Shown here one piece after another: positions 1 to 9,387 of a stretch of 64,000 nt of DNA. Position 1 is the first letter of the stretch; each line of letters starts with the position of its first letter. Where the stretch lies: the NCBI RefSeq assembly GCF_029433255.1, contig NZ_JAQTHU010000001.1:2232001-2296000 (forward strand), in the 5' to 3' direction. This DNA is from Lactobacillus sp. ESL0791 (lineage in GTDB: Bacteria; Bacillota; Bacilli; Lactobacillales; Lactobacillaceae). The position numbers and the translations under genes are program-made. The notes below the pieces were generated by a model. The model had not been told where the DNA came from. It saw nothing but the letters and a program-made list of their open reading frames with translations, and searched no databases.

Positions 1-899
1 CCTACAGACACGCCTAAATACTGAATCCCAGTAGAAGAAAGAGTACCACTGCCCGTAAAAGTTAGCGTGCCGCTGGTATACGTCCAGGTAATATCACCAT
101 CATGCCCCGAATTAGAACGCAATGAAATTCCATCTTGAGCTTCCACCTGTTCTTTTTCTGCAGTATATTCGGACAGCAGCGCCGTCAATTTATCTGAGGC
201 CGCAGTAATATCGGCAAGCAGTTTGGTTTGATCATCTTCAGATAAAGGGGAACTGCCCAAATCATGATATTTGTTAGCCACCGTCTGTGCCTGGGTGACA
301 GCTGCTTGCAGTGCTTCCTGTCTTTCCTGCGTGTCTTGCTTATACTTGTCCGAGTTACTGATTGTCTTAGCCTGATTCAATGCAGTATTCAAACTCGTTG
401 CTGCCGCATTCAATTTCTGTTCTGTTTCAACTTTCTTGCTCTGCTCAGCTGTATCTTCAGGCTGTTGCGCAGCCGAACTAGATGGCGCAGAAACTGCTCC
501 CTCTTCACTTTCTTTCGGCGTTTCAGGTGTTGCATCACGCAAAAATGAAGTTAACCCGTTAAAAGTCGATAGTTTAGCTTGGGTTTGATCACCAGCAGCT
601 GCCTGACTATGCTTTCTTGCATGTGTCTGAGTATCAATTCCTGCAGCAGTATTTGCACTGGCTTGTTGTTGATCAGCTGAACTAGCTGCTGTTTTCTCCT
701 GATTATTCGATTGCACATTGGCATCAGTATCATCCGGCTTTTGCGCATCAGCTTTAACAACTTGATTATTAGCATTAACAAAGCCAAAGCCAATCAAGAC
801 AGAAGCTGCTCCAACTGTTAGCTTACGAATTGAAAAGTGTTCCTGTTTATTCTGCGATCCTGTTTTCTTTGACCGTTCAGTAAAGTTATTTTTACCCAA
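1..899 (-). CDS. YSIRK-type surface protein, N-terminal part (C-terminus beyond the left edge)
   Basis: An open frame of about 299 codons runs off the left edge without a stop. It starts with TTG at 899, six bases after a strong GGAGG. Residues about 22-40 read FSIRKLTVGAASVLIGFGF, a YSIRK/G-S type signal peptide found on cell-wall-anchored proteins of Lactobacillus and Streptococcus. A long low-complexity stretch rich in Gln, Ala, Ser, Thr and Glu follows. Near residue 270 the segment DITWTYTSGTLTFTGSGTL resembles the repeat preceding BspA-type leucine-rich domains. I infer an exported wall-bound or adhesin-like protein. The anchor would lie outside the window. The TTG start makes the gene easy to miss. 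Confidence 0.85.
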   Translation of the reverse strand, partial: MGKNNFTERSKKTGSQNKQEHFSIRKLTVGAASVLIGFGFVNANNQVVKADAQKPDDTDANVQSNNQEKTAASSADQQQASANTAAGIDTQTHARKHSQAAAGDQTQAKLSTFNGLTSFLRDATPETPKESEEGAVSAPSSSAAQQPEDTAEQSKKVETEQKLNAAATSLNTALNQAKTISNSDKYKQDTQERQEALQAAVTQAQTVANKYHDLGSSPLSEDDQTKLLADITAASDKLTALLSEYTAEKEQVEAQDGISLRSNSGHDGDITWTYTSGTLTFTGSGTLSSTGIQYLGVSV

Positions 900-947
900 A
901 TTTTGCCTCCTGATTATCTATTTCCAATTCTGATTATATATACATTA

Positions 948-976
948 ATAATAGAACAAAAAGCTATTCTTGTAAA
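948..976 (-). promoter_or_regulatory. Promoter of the YSIRK surface protein gene
   Basis: On the minus strand TTTACA (971-976) is followed after 17 bases by TATTAT (948-953). The predicted transcript start is about 40 bases upstream of the TTG start codon. Confidence 0.6.
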
Positions 977-1720
977 CGTTATTTTTAATAATGTTTAGAA
1001 AAAAACTAATAATATCGATTCTTGCTCAAATAAAAAATTATTGTTCGATTCAATTTACTTAAAAAATATTAAAATTTATCTTGTTTATTAATGCGTTTCT
1101 TTTTTGTTAAATCATGTAAGTAAAAGAAAGTAAAAAGTTAGATAATGCTGATATAACAGGATAATAGGCAATGGCAAATATTTTAAAACTAAAAATCAGC
1201 GTGATATTTCCCAATAATTACGCTTCATGCAATAATAAAATATTTATTGCAATATAGAGTAAGTCATAAAATAGATGACCAATATTTCAAAAATCAAAAT
1301 GCAAGATCCAGCAAAATTTTAAAGTCACTTGTTAATATTTATCGATTAAAATCATTAGTTTAGTTTTGTTATTCAAACTAGGCTTTTCAGATTGTACTTT
1401 GTTATTTATTGATACTTGGTTAGATTACAACATAAACACCTAATTTAGACTGATGAATTAATCTAAGATAAAGTTAGGAACAAATTTGTCCTAGATTTCG
1501 AGGCTACAAAAATACTCTGGAAGAAATTCATACTTAATAAAAATAACGGTGAAAATTCATCGTTACTTTTAAATTTAGCTATTATTATCAAGTGTGAAAA
1601 GTTTGTAGTTTTTTGTTAATTTTAGGCCATAAATTCCGATCTAACAGTATGTGCAGCATTTAATTCTATAAAATTTATGAAATTTTTTGAGATATTATAA
1701 TTAATAAGCTCAATATATAA
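977..1720. other. AT-rich intergenic stretch, no gene seen
   Basis: About 740 bases of very AT-rich sequence between the surface protein promoter and the terminator of the sugar operon. I see no open frame with a ribosome binding site, no tRNA-like fold and no clear repeat. Confidence 0.5.
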
Positions 1721-1758
1721 ACAAAAAATAGAAACTGAGTCTTTTCTCAGCTTCTATT
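1721..1758 (-). terminator. Intrinsic terminator of the sugar operon
   Basis: Arms 1727-1739 and 1746-1758 pair over 13 bases with one wobble and a six-base loop. On the minus strand the stem is followed by a run of six U, just downstream of the stop of the large glycosidase-like gene. Confidence 0.85.
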
Positions 1759-1794
1759 ACTAGCACGGGGCATGCATAGTTTGACCTGTGATAT

Positions 1795-4665
1795 TTATTT
1801 TTCCCCATGAACCATCAAATTAAATTTTTCAGTATACTGCTCTTCACCCAAAATAATTACCGGAATTTTAATAGATTTGACAATTTTGCCGCTTTTCTTC
1901 AAAGTAATCGTTATTGGTGAAAAATTTTCTTGTGAATTTCCTTTAATATAAAGTTTCAACTCCCTTTCAGATTGCGAAAATGGCTCTTGAAAAGGATGAG
2001 CACTAAGCATCACACTTTTTGAGTTACCACTATATTTTTCGGGTAAATTAATATAAAAACCAGCAACAGTATGCTTAAGTGGCGGTAATAATTTAATATG
2101 AATCACTGCATTACTTCCAGAATAAATTGGTTGATAATCCCATATATAAAACTTTTTAGGAGCTATTTTCCAACGTTTATCGGCTTTAATTTCAACATCC
2201 AGATCTTTCCAATCTGTTTCGGTATCATGGGCAATTACGCAACGTAATATAAAAGTACTGCAATTATGGCTATACAATTTAGGCATAACTATTCCATATG
2301 GGCCAAATTCAAGATGCTCTTTTTGCTGCAAGCATTCTTGTTTAGCAATATTTATTTCATGCGGGGTAAATTGATCGGTAGCAATAGCTTCATCTAATGA
2401 TTCATCAGGAGAAAGAATAGTCTCTTTTGCTTTAGGGTTTATTTCTGTTCCAACGCCATATGATCTTGCCCCAATAATAATCTTAAACGGCTCCTTGTTT
2501 TTGTTTTTTATTTTAAAATTGGTCTTTCCCAATTTTTCTTCAAATGATATATCAAAATAAAAATTACCTATTTTCCCATTTTTCCAATTGTAAGCATTAA
2601 TTAATCCTTGTGGCTTAATAGTTAACGTATGGTGAACGGCATCCATTCGAAGACCGAGCCATTGTTCCATACTTTGTTGGACCCACTGACCTTGTCCTTG
2701 GCTGCATCTGGTTAAGCAGCGCTTCTTATTAAAACCTCTAGGCCACCAAAAAAGTGATCCACTTTCATCTAGTCGACTATATAACAACTGTAAATTATCA
2801 TACATTTCTTTTCTAGTATAGCTTCCACCTAAGCGCAGTGTCAGTCCTGTAGCTGACGGATGCATTCCAAAAGGAAGTTCTCGCATAGTTTGAAACTCAG
2901 GATCATAGCAGGCAATAAACATAGAGCGGGCATAACGATGCAAGTTAACATACGGCTTATAGTTAAAATTATACAGGCCATACAATGGGGCTAAGACAGT
3001 GGCTGTATCTTCTCCAGCATAATAATATGTTTTATCTGAAATATAAAATTTATCCCTATCTTTTTCATCTAAATTTGTTCCACCCGTTATTTGCCTACCA
3101 AATGGACCTTCATTTTCAATATTTTCTGCCATATCTTTAGGCATGGCGTGCAAGATTTTATCCACCTGACAAGTATTCTGCGAAAGAATTTTTAAAATGC
3201 TGTGATAGCCCTTTAATGCGTAGTAGCATTGGACGTTTGCTCCATAATCATATTTCCTAAAAACCATTAAATCACTTGCATAGTGACTAGAAAAAAGTGC
3301 TTTCTTGCTATTTTTAAATTTCAGCAAATTATCCCCGATAGTTTTTAATTTACTCAATACCTTTTTATTGTTTTGAAAATATTTTTCATCGCCAGTTAAT
3401 TCAAGATATTTTTGTGTCAAGATTAATGGAGCTGCATAGAAGAAAATACTGTGATCATCATAAATACTGTAACGGGGAGTATTTCTTCTTATCAAGTATT
3501 CGATGGCTTTAGGACCAATTTCTGGTATTGCATACATTACACTTATAACACTTGGAACAATATCTATTCCCCAAAGACGCGAAAGTCCGTGTGAAGGGGC
3601 TCCTTGGCTATTAGTCAATAAATTACCGTTATGATCAAACGAAAGGCAGTTAAAATTATCCAAGAAAAAACGAAGGTGCATATCCCAATACTTTTGAGAG
3701 CTTGGGGATTTTTCCCGGATATCTAAGCTCATTTTTCCTAAACGTTCATTCCAAAATTGGGAAGCAACATTAATCCATTCTAAGGGCGTATGCTGATATA
3801 TTATTCCTAATGATTTATTTATATCTTTTTGCTCAGGTGCAACAGCAATAATAGTTGTAAACAGCTGACTTTCTCCCGGATTTAAGTTCAAAGTGGATGA
3901 AATTATCGGACAACGAGGAGCTCCTTTCAAAGTACTGTTTAACATTTGAATAGCTGCACAAGCTTCTGGATGCCAAAGCATTAAAAGTTTTTGCTCAAAA
4001 GAAGATTTATATGGTAAGTTTGCGTAATCTTCAAACTTATCTCCATATTTTTCAAATTGGTTAACAAATTTTTGGTCAAAGGATAATCTGATATTTCCGG
4101 ATAATTTTGCACCAGATGTATTTTTAATTTCCATACAGTAAAAAACTGCTGCTGGACCAGGCAATTGTGGAAGCGAAGACGAATTCACTGCTTCTTTTTC
4201 CAGAATAGGTGCCAAGGAAAAAACCCTTGTTTCAAATTCAGGACGAATAGTTTCGGTCAAGGGTAAGTAGGAATCAAGGTATTTAGTTCTTGAGTTTTTA
4301 TTATAAACCGAATAAGTTATCCCACTATTTAGATTTATTTCATAACGCATTTTACCCAAAAATAAAGCAACATCATTTTGATAATACTGTCCTATATTGC
4401 CTTTGAACTGTCCACCTAAATCAGTGCCACCGGAAGGGATAGCATAAATACTTTCATGCGGTGTACTAATAAAATGTAAGCGTCCCTTGGTATCCTGACC
4501 AATAAGTGTTCTTCCATTCGATTGAGTGAATAGCTGTCTTTCGCTAAGTGATAGATCAACACTTGCGCTTTCTTTATCGTATGTAGATTGAAAAAAATCT
4601 GAACAATAACTGTCTTTCCATAACTGTTCCCAATTTTTATATAATGGTTGTTCACGTAAATACAT
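1795..4665 (-). CDS. Putative (alpha/alpha)6 six-hairpin glycosidase-like protein
   Basis: 956 residues, no signal peptide, so probably cytoplasmic. The N-terminal part (to about 290) looks like beta-sandwich sequence. Residues about 330-730 carry helical-hairpin signatures of the six-hairpin glycosidase fold, including LSRLWGIDIVPSV, a TQKYLELTGDEKYF helix and an ELPFGMHPSATGLTLR segment. The C-terminus is again beta-rich. It lies 30 bases after the GH172 gene behind AAAGGAGAGC, as the last gene of the PTS operon. I cannot place it in a named glycoside hydrolase family. From context I infer that it cleaves or phosphorolyses the imported (phospho)glycoside. The fold assignment rests on pattern recognition only. 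Confidence 0.6.
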   Translation of the reverse strand: MYLREQPLYKNWEQLWKDSYCSDFFQSTYDKESASVDLSLSERQLFTQSNGRTLIGQDTKGRLHFISTPHESIYAIPSGGTDLGGQFKGNIGQYYQNDVALFLGKMRYEINLNSGITYSVYNKNSRTKYLDSYLPLTETIRPEFETRVFSLAPILEKEAVNSSSLPQLPGPAAVFYCMEIKNTSGAKLSGNIRLSFDQKFVNQFEKYGDKFEDYANLPYKSSFEQKLLMLWHPEACAAIQMLNSTLKGAPRCPIISSTLNLNPGESQLFTTIIAVAPEQKDINKSLGIIYQHTPLEWINVASQFWNERLGKMSLDIREKSPSSQKYWDMHLRFFLDNFNCLSFDHNGNLLTNSQGAPSHGLSRLWGIDIVPSVISVMYAIPEIGPKAIEYLIRRNTPRYSIYDDHSIFFYAAPLILTQKYLELTGDEKYFQNNKKVLSKLKTIGDNLLKFKNSKKALFSSHYASDLMVFRKYDYGANVQCYYALKGYHSILKILSQNTCQVDKILHAMPKDMAENIENEGPFGRQITGGTNLDEKDRDKFYISDKTYYYAGEDTATVLAPLYGLYNFNYKPYVNLHRYARSMFIACYDPEFQTMRELPFGMHPSATGLTLRLGGSYTRKEMYDNLQLLYSRLDESGSLFWWPRGFNKKRCLTRCSQGQGQWVQQSMEQWLGLRMDAVHHTLTIKPQGLINAYNWKNGKIGNFYFDISFEEKLGKTNFKIKNKNKEPFKIIIGARSYGVGTEINPKAKETILSPDESLDEAIATDQFTPHEINIAKQECLQQKEHLEFGPYGIVMPKLYSHNCSTFILRCVIAHDTETDWKDLDVEIKADKRWKIAPKKFYIWDYQPIYSGSNAVIHIKLLPPLKHTVAGFYINLPEKYSGNSKSVMLSAHPFQEPFSQSERELKLYIKGNSQENFSPITITLKKSGKIVKSIKIPVIILGEEQYTEKFNLMVHGEK

Positions 4666-4695
4666 ATTAATTAATGCTCTCCTTTTACTTTGTTT

Positions 4696-5820
4696 TTATC
4701 GTGGAAGACGATCGTTTCTTGAAAGAATATCGGAAAAGTTATTATGTGGTTCTGTTTGGTACCAATAAGCTACTGATGAAATATCATCTTGTCGTTCATA
4801 CAAGCTGATATCGTCATTGCCGATATTTTGCAAGGTCACTTTTAAATTTTTATGAAACGATATTGGATCCAGCAAGTGCCAGCGGTAAAGTCCATGCATA
4901 GGAAGTGCATCATCACCAAAAGCATGTTCAGGATTAGGGTTGGGTTTCCCAGTATTAAAGAATTCACGAGTATGATTTTGGGTAGAATAGAACGGATATC
5001 CTGTAAACAAGGTGTTGAAAGTCTGGGCTTCTGGTAACTTTCCATATTTTTGCTGATGAAATGCCCAAGCACCACCAAAATAATCTTCAGTACCTGTTGA
5101 AGAAATTGTTGGAAATTTATCATCATTATCTATATAAAACTTAAATTCTCCTTCTCCCCACCAATATCTTTCCAATGCACAAAGTGCGAGATAAGTACCG
5201 ACATAATAGCCTTGCCCTTTAATATTATCGATTAAAGTGTAATCAATTCCTTTTTTTACAATTTTTTCCCGATTCCACTTGGCATGGAAATAGATTGTAT
5301 TTTCTGGGAGATTATTCACTAGTGCATAATCAAACGTATAAAATACATGATTAATCGGTTTAGGATGTTCACTTGTTAAGGTTATTTTTGCCTTCTTTTT
5401 AAAGGGCATTTGAAAATAGCAATTCATTCCAGAAGTTGGATTAACCACAATTGGTAATGAATTAACTAAACATCTTGTACCGAACCCATTACAGAAAAAG
5501 TCGCCCAAGGGACATTCCACTGAAGGATTTTGTTCATCATCCCAATAAATTCTGAGAATTAAATCACGTAAAATAAAACTTCCAGCCGTAGTTTTTTCTG
5601 GTGTTGTCATCCAAAAATGCTTAATAATTCCGGGACCATTAATTTCTGCCAAAGTGATCGTTTCTTTGGGATTTATAGGTACTGAAGAAGATCCTTTGCG
5701 ACTGGGACCAAGATTACTTGCTGTCATTGCAGCTTTTCCCTTTTCTCCAATTGGATTTTCTGGAGAAATGCTTCTACTCTCTTCTCCTTGATAATTCCAA
5801 ACACTTTTTAAGATACTCAT
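4696..5820 (-). CDS. GH172 (DUF2961) family glycosidase
   Basis: 374 residues. The hallmark of DUF2961/GH172 is present at about 242-248 (TGTEDYF), preceded at about 220 by WWGEGEFKFYIDNDDKFP, which supplies the acidic residues typical of the family. Characterised GH172 members include an alpha-D-fructofuranosidase / difructose dianhydride I synthase and D-arabinofuranosidases, so a furanoside substrate is plausible but not shown. There is no signal peptide, so it should act in the cytoplasm on sugar delivered by the PTS encoded just upstream. A hairpin terminator separates it from the EIID gene, which may lower its expression relative to the transporter. Confidence 0.85.
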   Translation of the reverse strand: MSILKSVWNYQGEESRSISPENPIGEKGKAAMTASNLGPSRKGSSSVPINPKETITLAEINGPGIIKHFWMTTPEKTTAGSFILRDLILRIYWDDEQNPSVECPLGDFFCNGFGTRCLVNSLPIVVNPTSGMNCYFQMPFKKKAKITLTSEHPKPINHVFYTFDYALVNNLPENTIYFHAKWNREKIVKKGIDYTLIDNIKGQGYYVGTYLALCALERYWWGEGEFKFYIDNDDKFPTISSTGTEDYFGGAWAFHQQKYGKLPEAQTFNTLFTGYPFYSTQNHTREFFNTGKPNPNPEHAFGDDALPMHGLYRWHLLDPISFHKNLKVTLQNIGNDDISLYERQDDISSVAYWYQTEPHNNFSDILSRNDRLPR

Positions 5821-5860
5821 TTAATTATCTCCTTATTAATTTTAAGTAATTGCTTTATGT

Positions 5861-5895
5861 AAAAAAGAAAACCTAATCTTACATATCAGGTTTTC
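5861..5895 (-). terminator. Intra-operon terminator between PTS EIID and GH172
   Basis: An 11-bp stem (arms 5885-5895 and 5867-5877, one wobble, seven-base loop) is followed on the minus strand by six U. It sits between genes of one operon, so it probably gives partial termination and grades expression. Confidence 0.75.
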
Positions 5896-5925
5896 AATTT
5901 AACAACATAAAAATATATTTAAAGA

Positions 5926-6759
5926 TTAAAACAATCCAATAAATGCGCCCACAAGGCAAAATACAATCAAAATTAACAAGATTTTTGTTACTGACATCTT
6001 CTTATATTTCATAGCCCAAAAAATCAAGAAGACTAATGCTAATGAAAGCAAGCCTGGCGCAATTTGATCTAAAGTACTTTGAATAGCAACTTTTTGACCA
6101 TTAACATTAAAGCTTAATTTAGTAGTTAATTTTACAAATGAAGAGGAGAGAGCGCCCATCATAAACATACCAACGATTGCTCCACCTTGAATTAATTTAT
6201 TAATCATGCCACTTTGTAAAACTTTTGATACAGATTGCTTGCCCATCTTATAACCCATGTTAAACAAGAAGTTGCCAACAAATCCATCAAAAATATTATA
6301 TGCAATGATCAACAAAGGCCCTAAGATATTTCCTTTAATGGCAAACGATGCTCCTAAAGAATTTATTATAGCCATAAAGGTTCCGCCTTCAAGGGCATCC
6401 CCGATTCCAGCCATCGGCCCCATAAGTCCAGTTTTAAAACTTGTTATGGTTTCTTCAGGAATATCTTCTCCAGATGCTTTAGCTTCTTCCATAGCCAAAA
6501 CTGCCCCTGGAATTAAAGCACCCCAAATCGCTTGAGTATTAAAAAATTGTAAATGTCGTTTTAATGCTTGTTTTAATTTCTCTCCATGCCCGTAAAGTTT
6601 CTTTAAGCATGGTGCAAAAGCATTACAAAACCCTAATCCTTGATAACGTTCAAAGTTTAAGCTTAACTCACAACCCATCCACCAGCGAAGATAAACTCGA
6701 TGGATGTCTTTTTTTGTTAAAATTTTCTTTCCCGCAACTTGCTCTACATCTTCTGCCAT
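5926..6759 (-). CDS. PTS mannose/fructose/sorbose family EIID
   Basis: 277 residues, the usual length for EIID. Recognisable sequence includes LRWWMGCELSLNFERYQGLGF near the start, the central GLMGPMAGIGDALEGGTF and hydrophobic C-terminal segments. With EIIC it forms the membrane channel of a mannose-class phosphotransferase system. It lies two bases after the EIIC stop, so the two are translationally linked. The sugar cannot be deduced from the sequence; the neighbouring GH172 enzyme suggests a glycoside or furanoside. Confidence 0.93.
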   Translation of the reverse strand: MAEDVEQVAGKKILTKKDIHRVYLRWWMGCELSLNFERYQGLGFCNAFAPCLKKLYGHGEKLKQALKRHLQFFNTQAIWGALIPGAVLAMEEAKASGEDIPEETITSFKTGLMGPMAGIGDALEGGTFMAIINSLGASFAIKGNILGPLLIIAYNIFDGFVGNFLFNMGYKMGKQSVSKVLQSGMINKLIQGGAIVGMFMMGALSSSFVKLTTKLSFNVNGQKVAIQSTLDQIAPGLLSLALVFLIFWAMKYKKMSVTKILLILIVFCLVGAFIGLF

Positions 6760-6761
6760 TT

Positions 6762-7523
6762 TTAAGAAGCCTCCTTATCACTATTGTCCTTACTTTTTGG
6801 CCAAAACATTATTAACACGGCTAAACAAATTGAGAATATAGCTGCACCCATAATTGGTAATTTGAAATATGCTACCATAAAGTATCCTATTAAGAATAAC
6901 GGGATAAGATTGTTTTTCCCTATCACAAAGATCGTCATTGCAAAACCTAATGCAGGCAAAACTCCTCCCATTGCTGTTAAACCGTTCATTAGCCAAGCAG
7001 GAATAACACCTAGAATCATTTTAATTAATCCTGCACCAAAGTAATTAGCAACAAACACAATTGGAAATCTCAAGAAAAAGCCAAAGATTAACGAGTACAA
7101 AGTTGCACATCTTGAGATACCTTTAATGTTTTCTTCTTCAGCATATTTATCTGCCCACTGAATTAAAAATGAATTACCAGTTCTACGAATATTATTGATA
7201 AACACGCCAATAATTCCGATTGGAATAGCAATACTTACTGCAACTGCCGGCTTCATACCTGTCTCCAAAACAACAGGTATTGCTATTAAAGCTGCTAGCA
7301 TACGATCAGCCGGAAGATTACCGCCCGCATTGACCATCCCTATATAAATAACTTCTAGACTTGCTCCTGCAATAAGTCCAGTTGTTACATTGCCGTATAA
7401 AAGTCCAAAAACCAGTCCTATAACAGAGGGAGAAATAACAATTGGATAAATTGTGTATCCAATAAAACTGCCTCCAATCCAGTACCATGTGGCCGTTATT
7501 AATGCTAACAATAATTTAGACAT
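6762..7523 (-). CDS. PTS mannose/fructose/sorbose family EIIC
   Basis: 253 residues, almost entirely hydrophobic, with the EIIC pattern GLIAGASLEVIYIGMVNAGGNLPADRM at about 50-76. It is the sugar-binding membrane component that works with EIID. The C-terminal tail is short and charged. The gene is 18 bases downstream of EIIB and directly followed by EIID, the standard B-C-D order. Confidence 0.93.
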   Translation of the reverse strand: MSKLLLALITATWYWIGGSFIGYTIYPIVISPSVIGLVFGLLYGNVTTGLIAGASLEVIYIGMVNAGGNLPADRMLAALIAIPVVLETGMKPAVAVSIAIPIGIIGVFINNIRRTGNSFLIQWADKYAEEENIKGISRCATLYSLIFGFFLRFPIVFVANYFGAGLIKMILGVIPAWLMNGLTAMGGVLPALGFAMTIFVIGKNNLIPLFLIGYFMVAYFKLPIMGAAIFSICLAVLIMFWPKSKDNSDKEAS

Positions 7524-7541
7524 TTCTCTTTTTTCCTTTCT

Positions 7542-8033
7542 TTAAATACCCGCACGATTTATAATCTCGTCGTAATTAAGCTTAGATTCTTCGGGAATTA
7601 CTTGTGCAGTAATGTCCACACCATTTTCATGCAATTCTTTTATTTTATTTATTTCATCGGGACTAGTTGACACCGCAGTTACAATCTTGATCTTTCCAGG
7701 CTCATTAGGAATTCCACCTAACTGCAATGATGGAAAGAGCAATCCTTTTTTATATGCTGAGCTTGCAGAAGCGATTGTTTTAAATAAAAGCAGAATTTTT
7801 CCATCACCTAATTGATTTTTTTGGTATTCATTCCCCGCTTCTTGAGTAGACATTAGTTCAACATTGATTCCTGATGGAGCCGCCATTTTATAAATATCCA
7901 CCATAAAAGAATCATTTTTTAATGCGTCATCTACGATCAAAATTCGATTGCAGTCAGCAACACGCGTCCACTTTACGATTACTTGACCATGCATAAGTCG
8001 ATTATCAACTCGTGTTAATGTAATATTTGCCAT
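7542..8033 (-). CDS. PTS mannose-family EIIB (second copy in operon)
   Basis: 163 residues of EIIB type. The phosphorylated histidine is His15 in RVDNRLMHGQVIVKW. It takes phosphate from EIIA and passes it to the sugar crossing EIIC/EIID. It lies one base after the EIIA gene at 8035 and next to EIIC, so it is probably the main EIIB of this transporter. A second, distinct EIIB is encoded at 8482-8937. Confidence 0.93.
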   Translation of the reverse strand: MANITLTRVDNRLMHGQVIVKWTRVADCNRILIVDDALKNDSFMVDIYKMAAPSGINVELMSTQEAGNEYQKNQLGDGKILLLFKTIASASSAYKKGLLFPSLQLGGIPNEPGKIKIVTAVSTSPDEINKIKELHENGVDITAQVIPEESKLNYDEIINRAGI

Positions 8034-8034
8034 T

Positions 8035-8448
8035 TTAACTATCTCCGTTCATATATTTTTTGTACAATGTAACTAAATCCTTATTTTTTATTTCCTTATC
8101 TGTCCTCAGCAATCTTTTAATTTCGGAGAATTCAGTATTATCGCTGATAATGTTGGTTAATGATATCAATAATTCCAATGATAAATTAGAGTATGCTGGC
8201 AATTTTTTGTTTAAAGCTATTTTTAAGGCTGTTTGAAAAGTAGTACTGCCGAATAAATCACATATTAAAATTGAATTAGGATTGTTTTTTATATAGTTAT
8301 CAACTTTATCTTTATACATTTTCTTTTCAGTTTCTGCCTCAAGAGGAAAAACTTTAAATTGACAAGACGAACCAAAGTAAGTTTGATAATCTCTAACTAA
8401 TGATTTGCCCCAAGTTCCGTGGCAAAGTATAACAATGGTTACATTCAT
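8035..8448 (-). CDS. PTS mannose-family EIIA (divergent second copy)
   Basis: 137 residues. The active histidine is probably His10 in VILCHGTWGKSL, and the second loop reads ICDLFGSTTFQTA where typical EIIA-Man proteins have DxxGGSP. It is clearly more divergent than the EIIA at 8957-9343. It pairs by position with the EIIB at 7542-8033. Two EIIA proteins in one operon could serve transport and regulation (phosphorylation of the LevR-type activator) separately; that division is my inference. Confidence 0.85.
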   Translation of the reverse strand: MNVTIVILCHGTWGKSLVRDYQTYFGSSCQFKVFPLEAETEKKMYKDKVDNYIKNNPNSILICDLFGSTTFQTALKIALNKKLPAYSNLSLELLISLTNIISDNTEFSEIKRLLRTDKEIKNKDLVTLYKKYMNGDS

Positions 8449-8481
8449 ATAAGTTCCTTCTTCATAATAGAAATAAATGTA

Positions 8482-8937
8482 TTATAAAAAATCATTAATA
8501 TTCACAGCCTCATCACTCGGCAGCATTTTGTGAACAATTTTAATTTTATGCGAAGCCAAGTATCTCAAGGCAGCTTCATCGTCCTTGTTGATATATACTC
8601 CTTCTATCAGCTTTCTTTTCCCAATTCCTGTAGACAATCTGCCAATAACTAATTCATCTGTTAAAATACCTTTATTGTATAAAATAACAGCTATTGGCAA
8701 TTGGCTAAATACAAAGAGGTTATCGTCATTTTGAGAGGAAAAATTTTTTAGTTCTTGAACTTCCATAAATTTTAATGCATATCTTTTATTAACAGACATT
8801 TGGATAATACTTTTTTCCTGCAAGTCGTTTGCAGCTTCATTATCGATGATTATTATGGAAGAAAGTCCTTTATCTCGTAGCCAACGGTAAATTACTTGTC
8901 CGTGAATTAAGCGATCATCACAACGAAAAATATTCAA
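8482..8937 (-). CDS. PTS mannose-family EIIB (first copy in operon)
   Basis: 151 residues with the EIIB motif FRCDDRLIHGQVIYRWL; His12 is the predicted phosphorylation site. It sits 20 bases after the first EIIA. In LevR-type systems unphosphorylated or phosphorylated EIIB controls the activator, so one of the two EIIB proteins may be mainly a signalling partner. No truncation is visible. Confidence 0.92.
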   Translation of the reverse strand: MNIFRCDDRLIHGQVIYRWLRDKGLSSIIIIDNEAANDLQEKSIIQMSVNKRYALKFMEVQELKNFSSQNDDNLFVFSQLPIAVILYNKGILTDELVIGRLSTGIGKRKLIEGVYINKDDEAALRYLASHKIKIVHKMLPSDEAVNINDFL

Positions 8938-8956
8938 AATTCCTCACCTTCTTCAC

Positions 8957-9343
8957 CTATTCAATCAAGCGAATTGAATCTTTTGTAGTGTTAATAAGTT
9001 GTTGCATAAATTTTTTATCTGAAACATCATTTTTAGACAAAGCTAGACTAATTAACAAGGGAAGGTTAACACCAACAATAATTTTAAAACCACCAATTTT
9101 TTTCAAAAGTATGTTGGCAACATTGCTAGGTGAGCCTCCTAATATATCCACCAGTACAATTACGTCTCCTTTAGATTTTAATTCCTGGATCTTTTCTTGA
9201 GCTTTATCTTTTAGATCATCAACAGATTCATCTTTTTGTAATCCCAAAGCGCAGCAGTTTTTCAGATCACCAGTTATTAATTTGCAGCTTTCTAACAACG
9301 ATTTTCCAAAATTTCCATGTGTAATAATTAAAATTTCTGTCAT
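8957..9343 (-). CDS. PTS mannose-family EIIA (first gene of the operon)
   Basis: 128 residues starting at ATG 9343, with His9 in EILIITHGNFGKSL as the phosphorylation site and DILGGSPSN as the second conserved loop. A longer frame begins at 9388, but that start lies inside the sigma54 promoter and upstream of the expected transcript start, so it cannot be used. The chosen ATG is preceded by a GGTGAT-type ribosome binding site about five bases away. It is the first gene of the PTS operon. Confidence 0.92.
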   Translation of the reverse strand: MTEILIITHGNFGKSLLESCKLITGDLKNCCALGLQKDESVDDLKDKAQEKIQELKSKGDVIVLVDILGGSPSNVANILLKKIGGFKIIVGVNLPLLISLALSKNDVSDKKFMQQLINTTKDSIRLIE

Positions 9344-9371
9344 CTTATCACCCACTTTCCACTTTGTTATT

Positions 9372-9387
9372 AGCAATAAGTATGCCA
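9372..9387 (-). promoter_or_regulatory. Sigma54 (-24/-12) promoter of the PTS operon
   Basis: On the minus strand the sequence TTGGCATACTTATTGCT matches the sigma54 consensus TGGCAC-N5-TTGC, with GG and GC exactly ten bases apart. The start site would be near 9361, about 18 bases before the EIIA start codon. It lies downstream of a LevR-type activator gene, which is what such a promoter requires. Confidence 0.85.

Noticed and set aside
4416..4655. Short frames inside the large glycosidase-like gene and other long genes
   Set aside because: They are alternative frames of well-supported genes, without ribosome binding sites.
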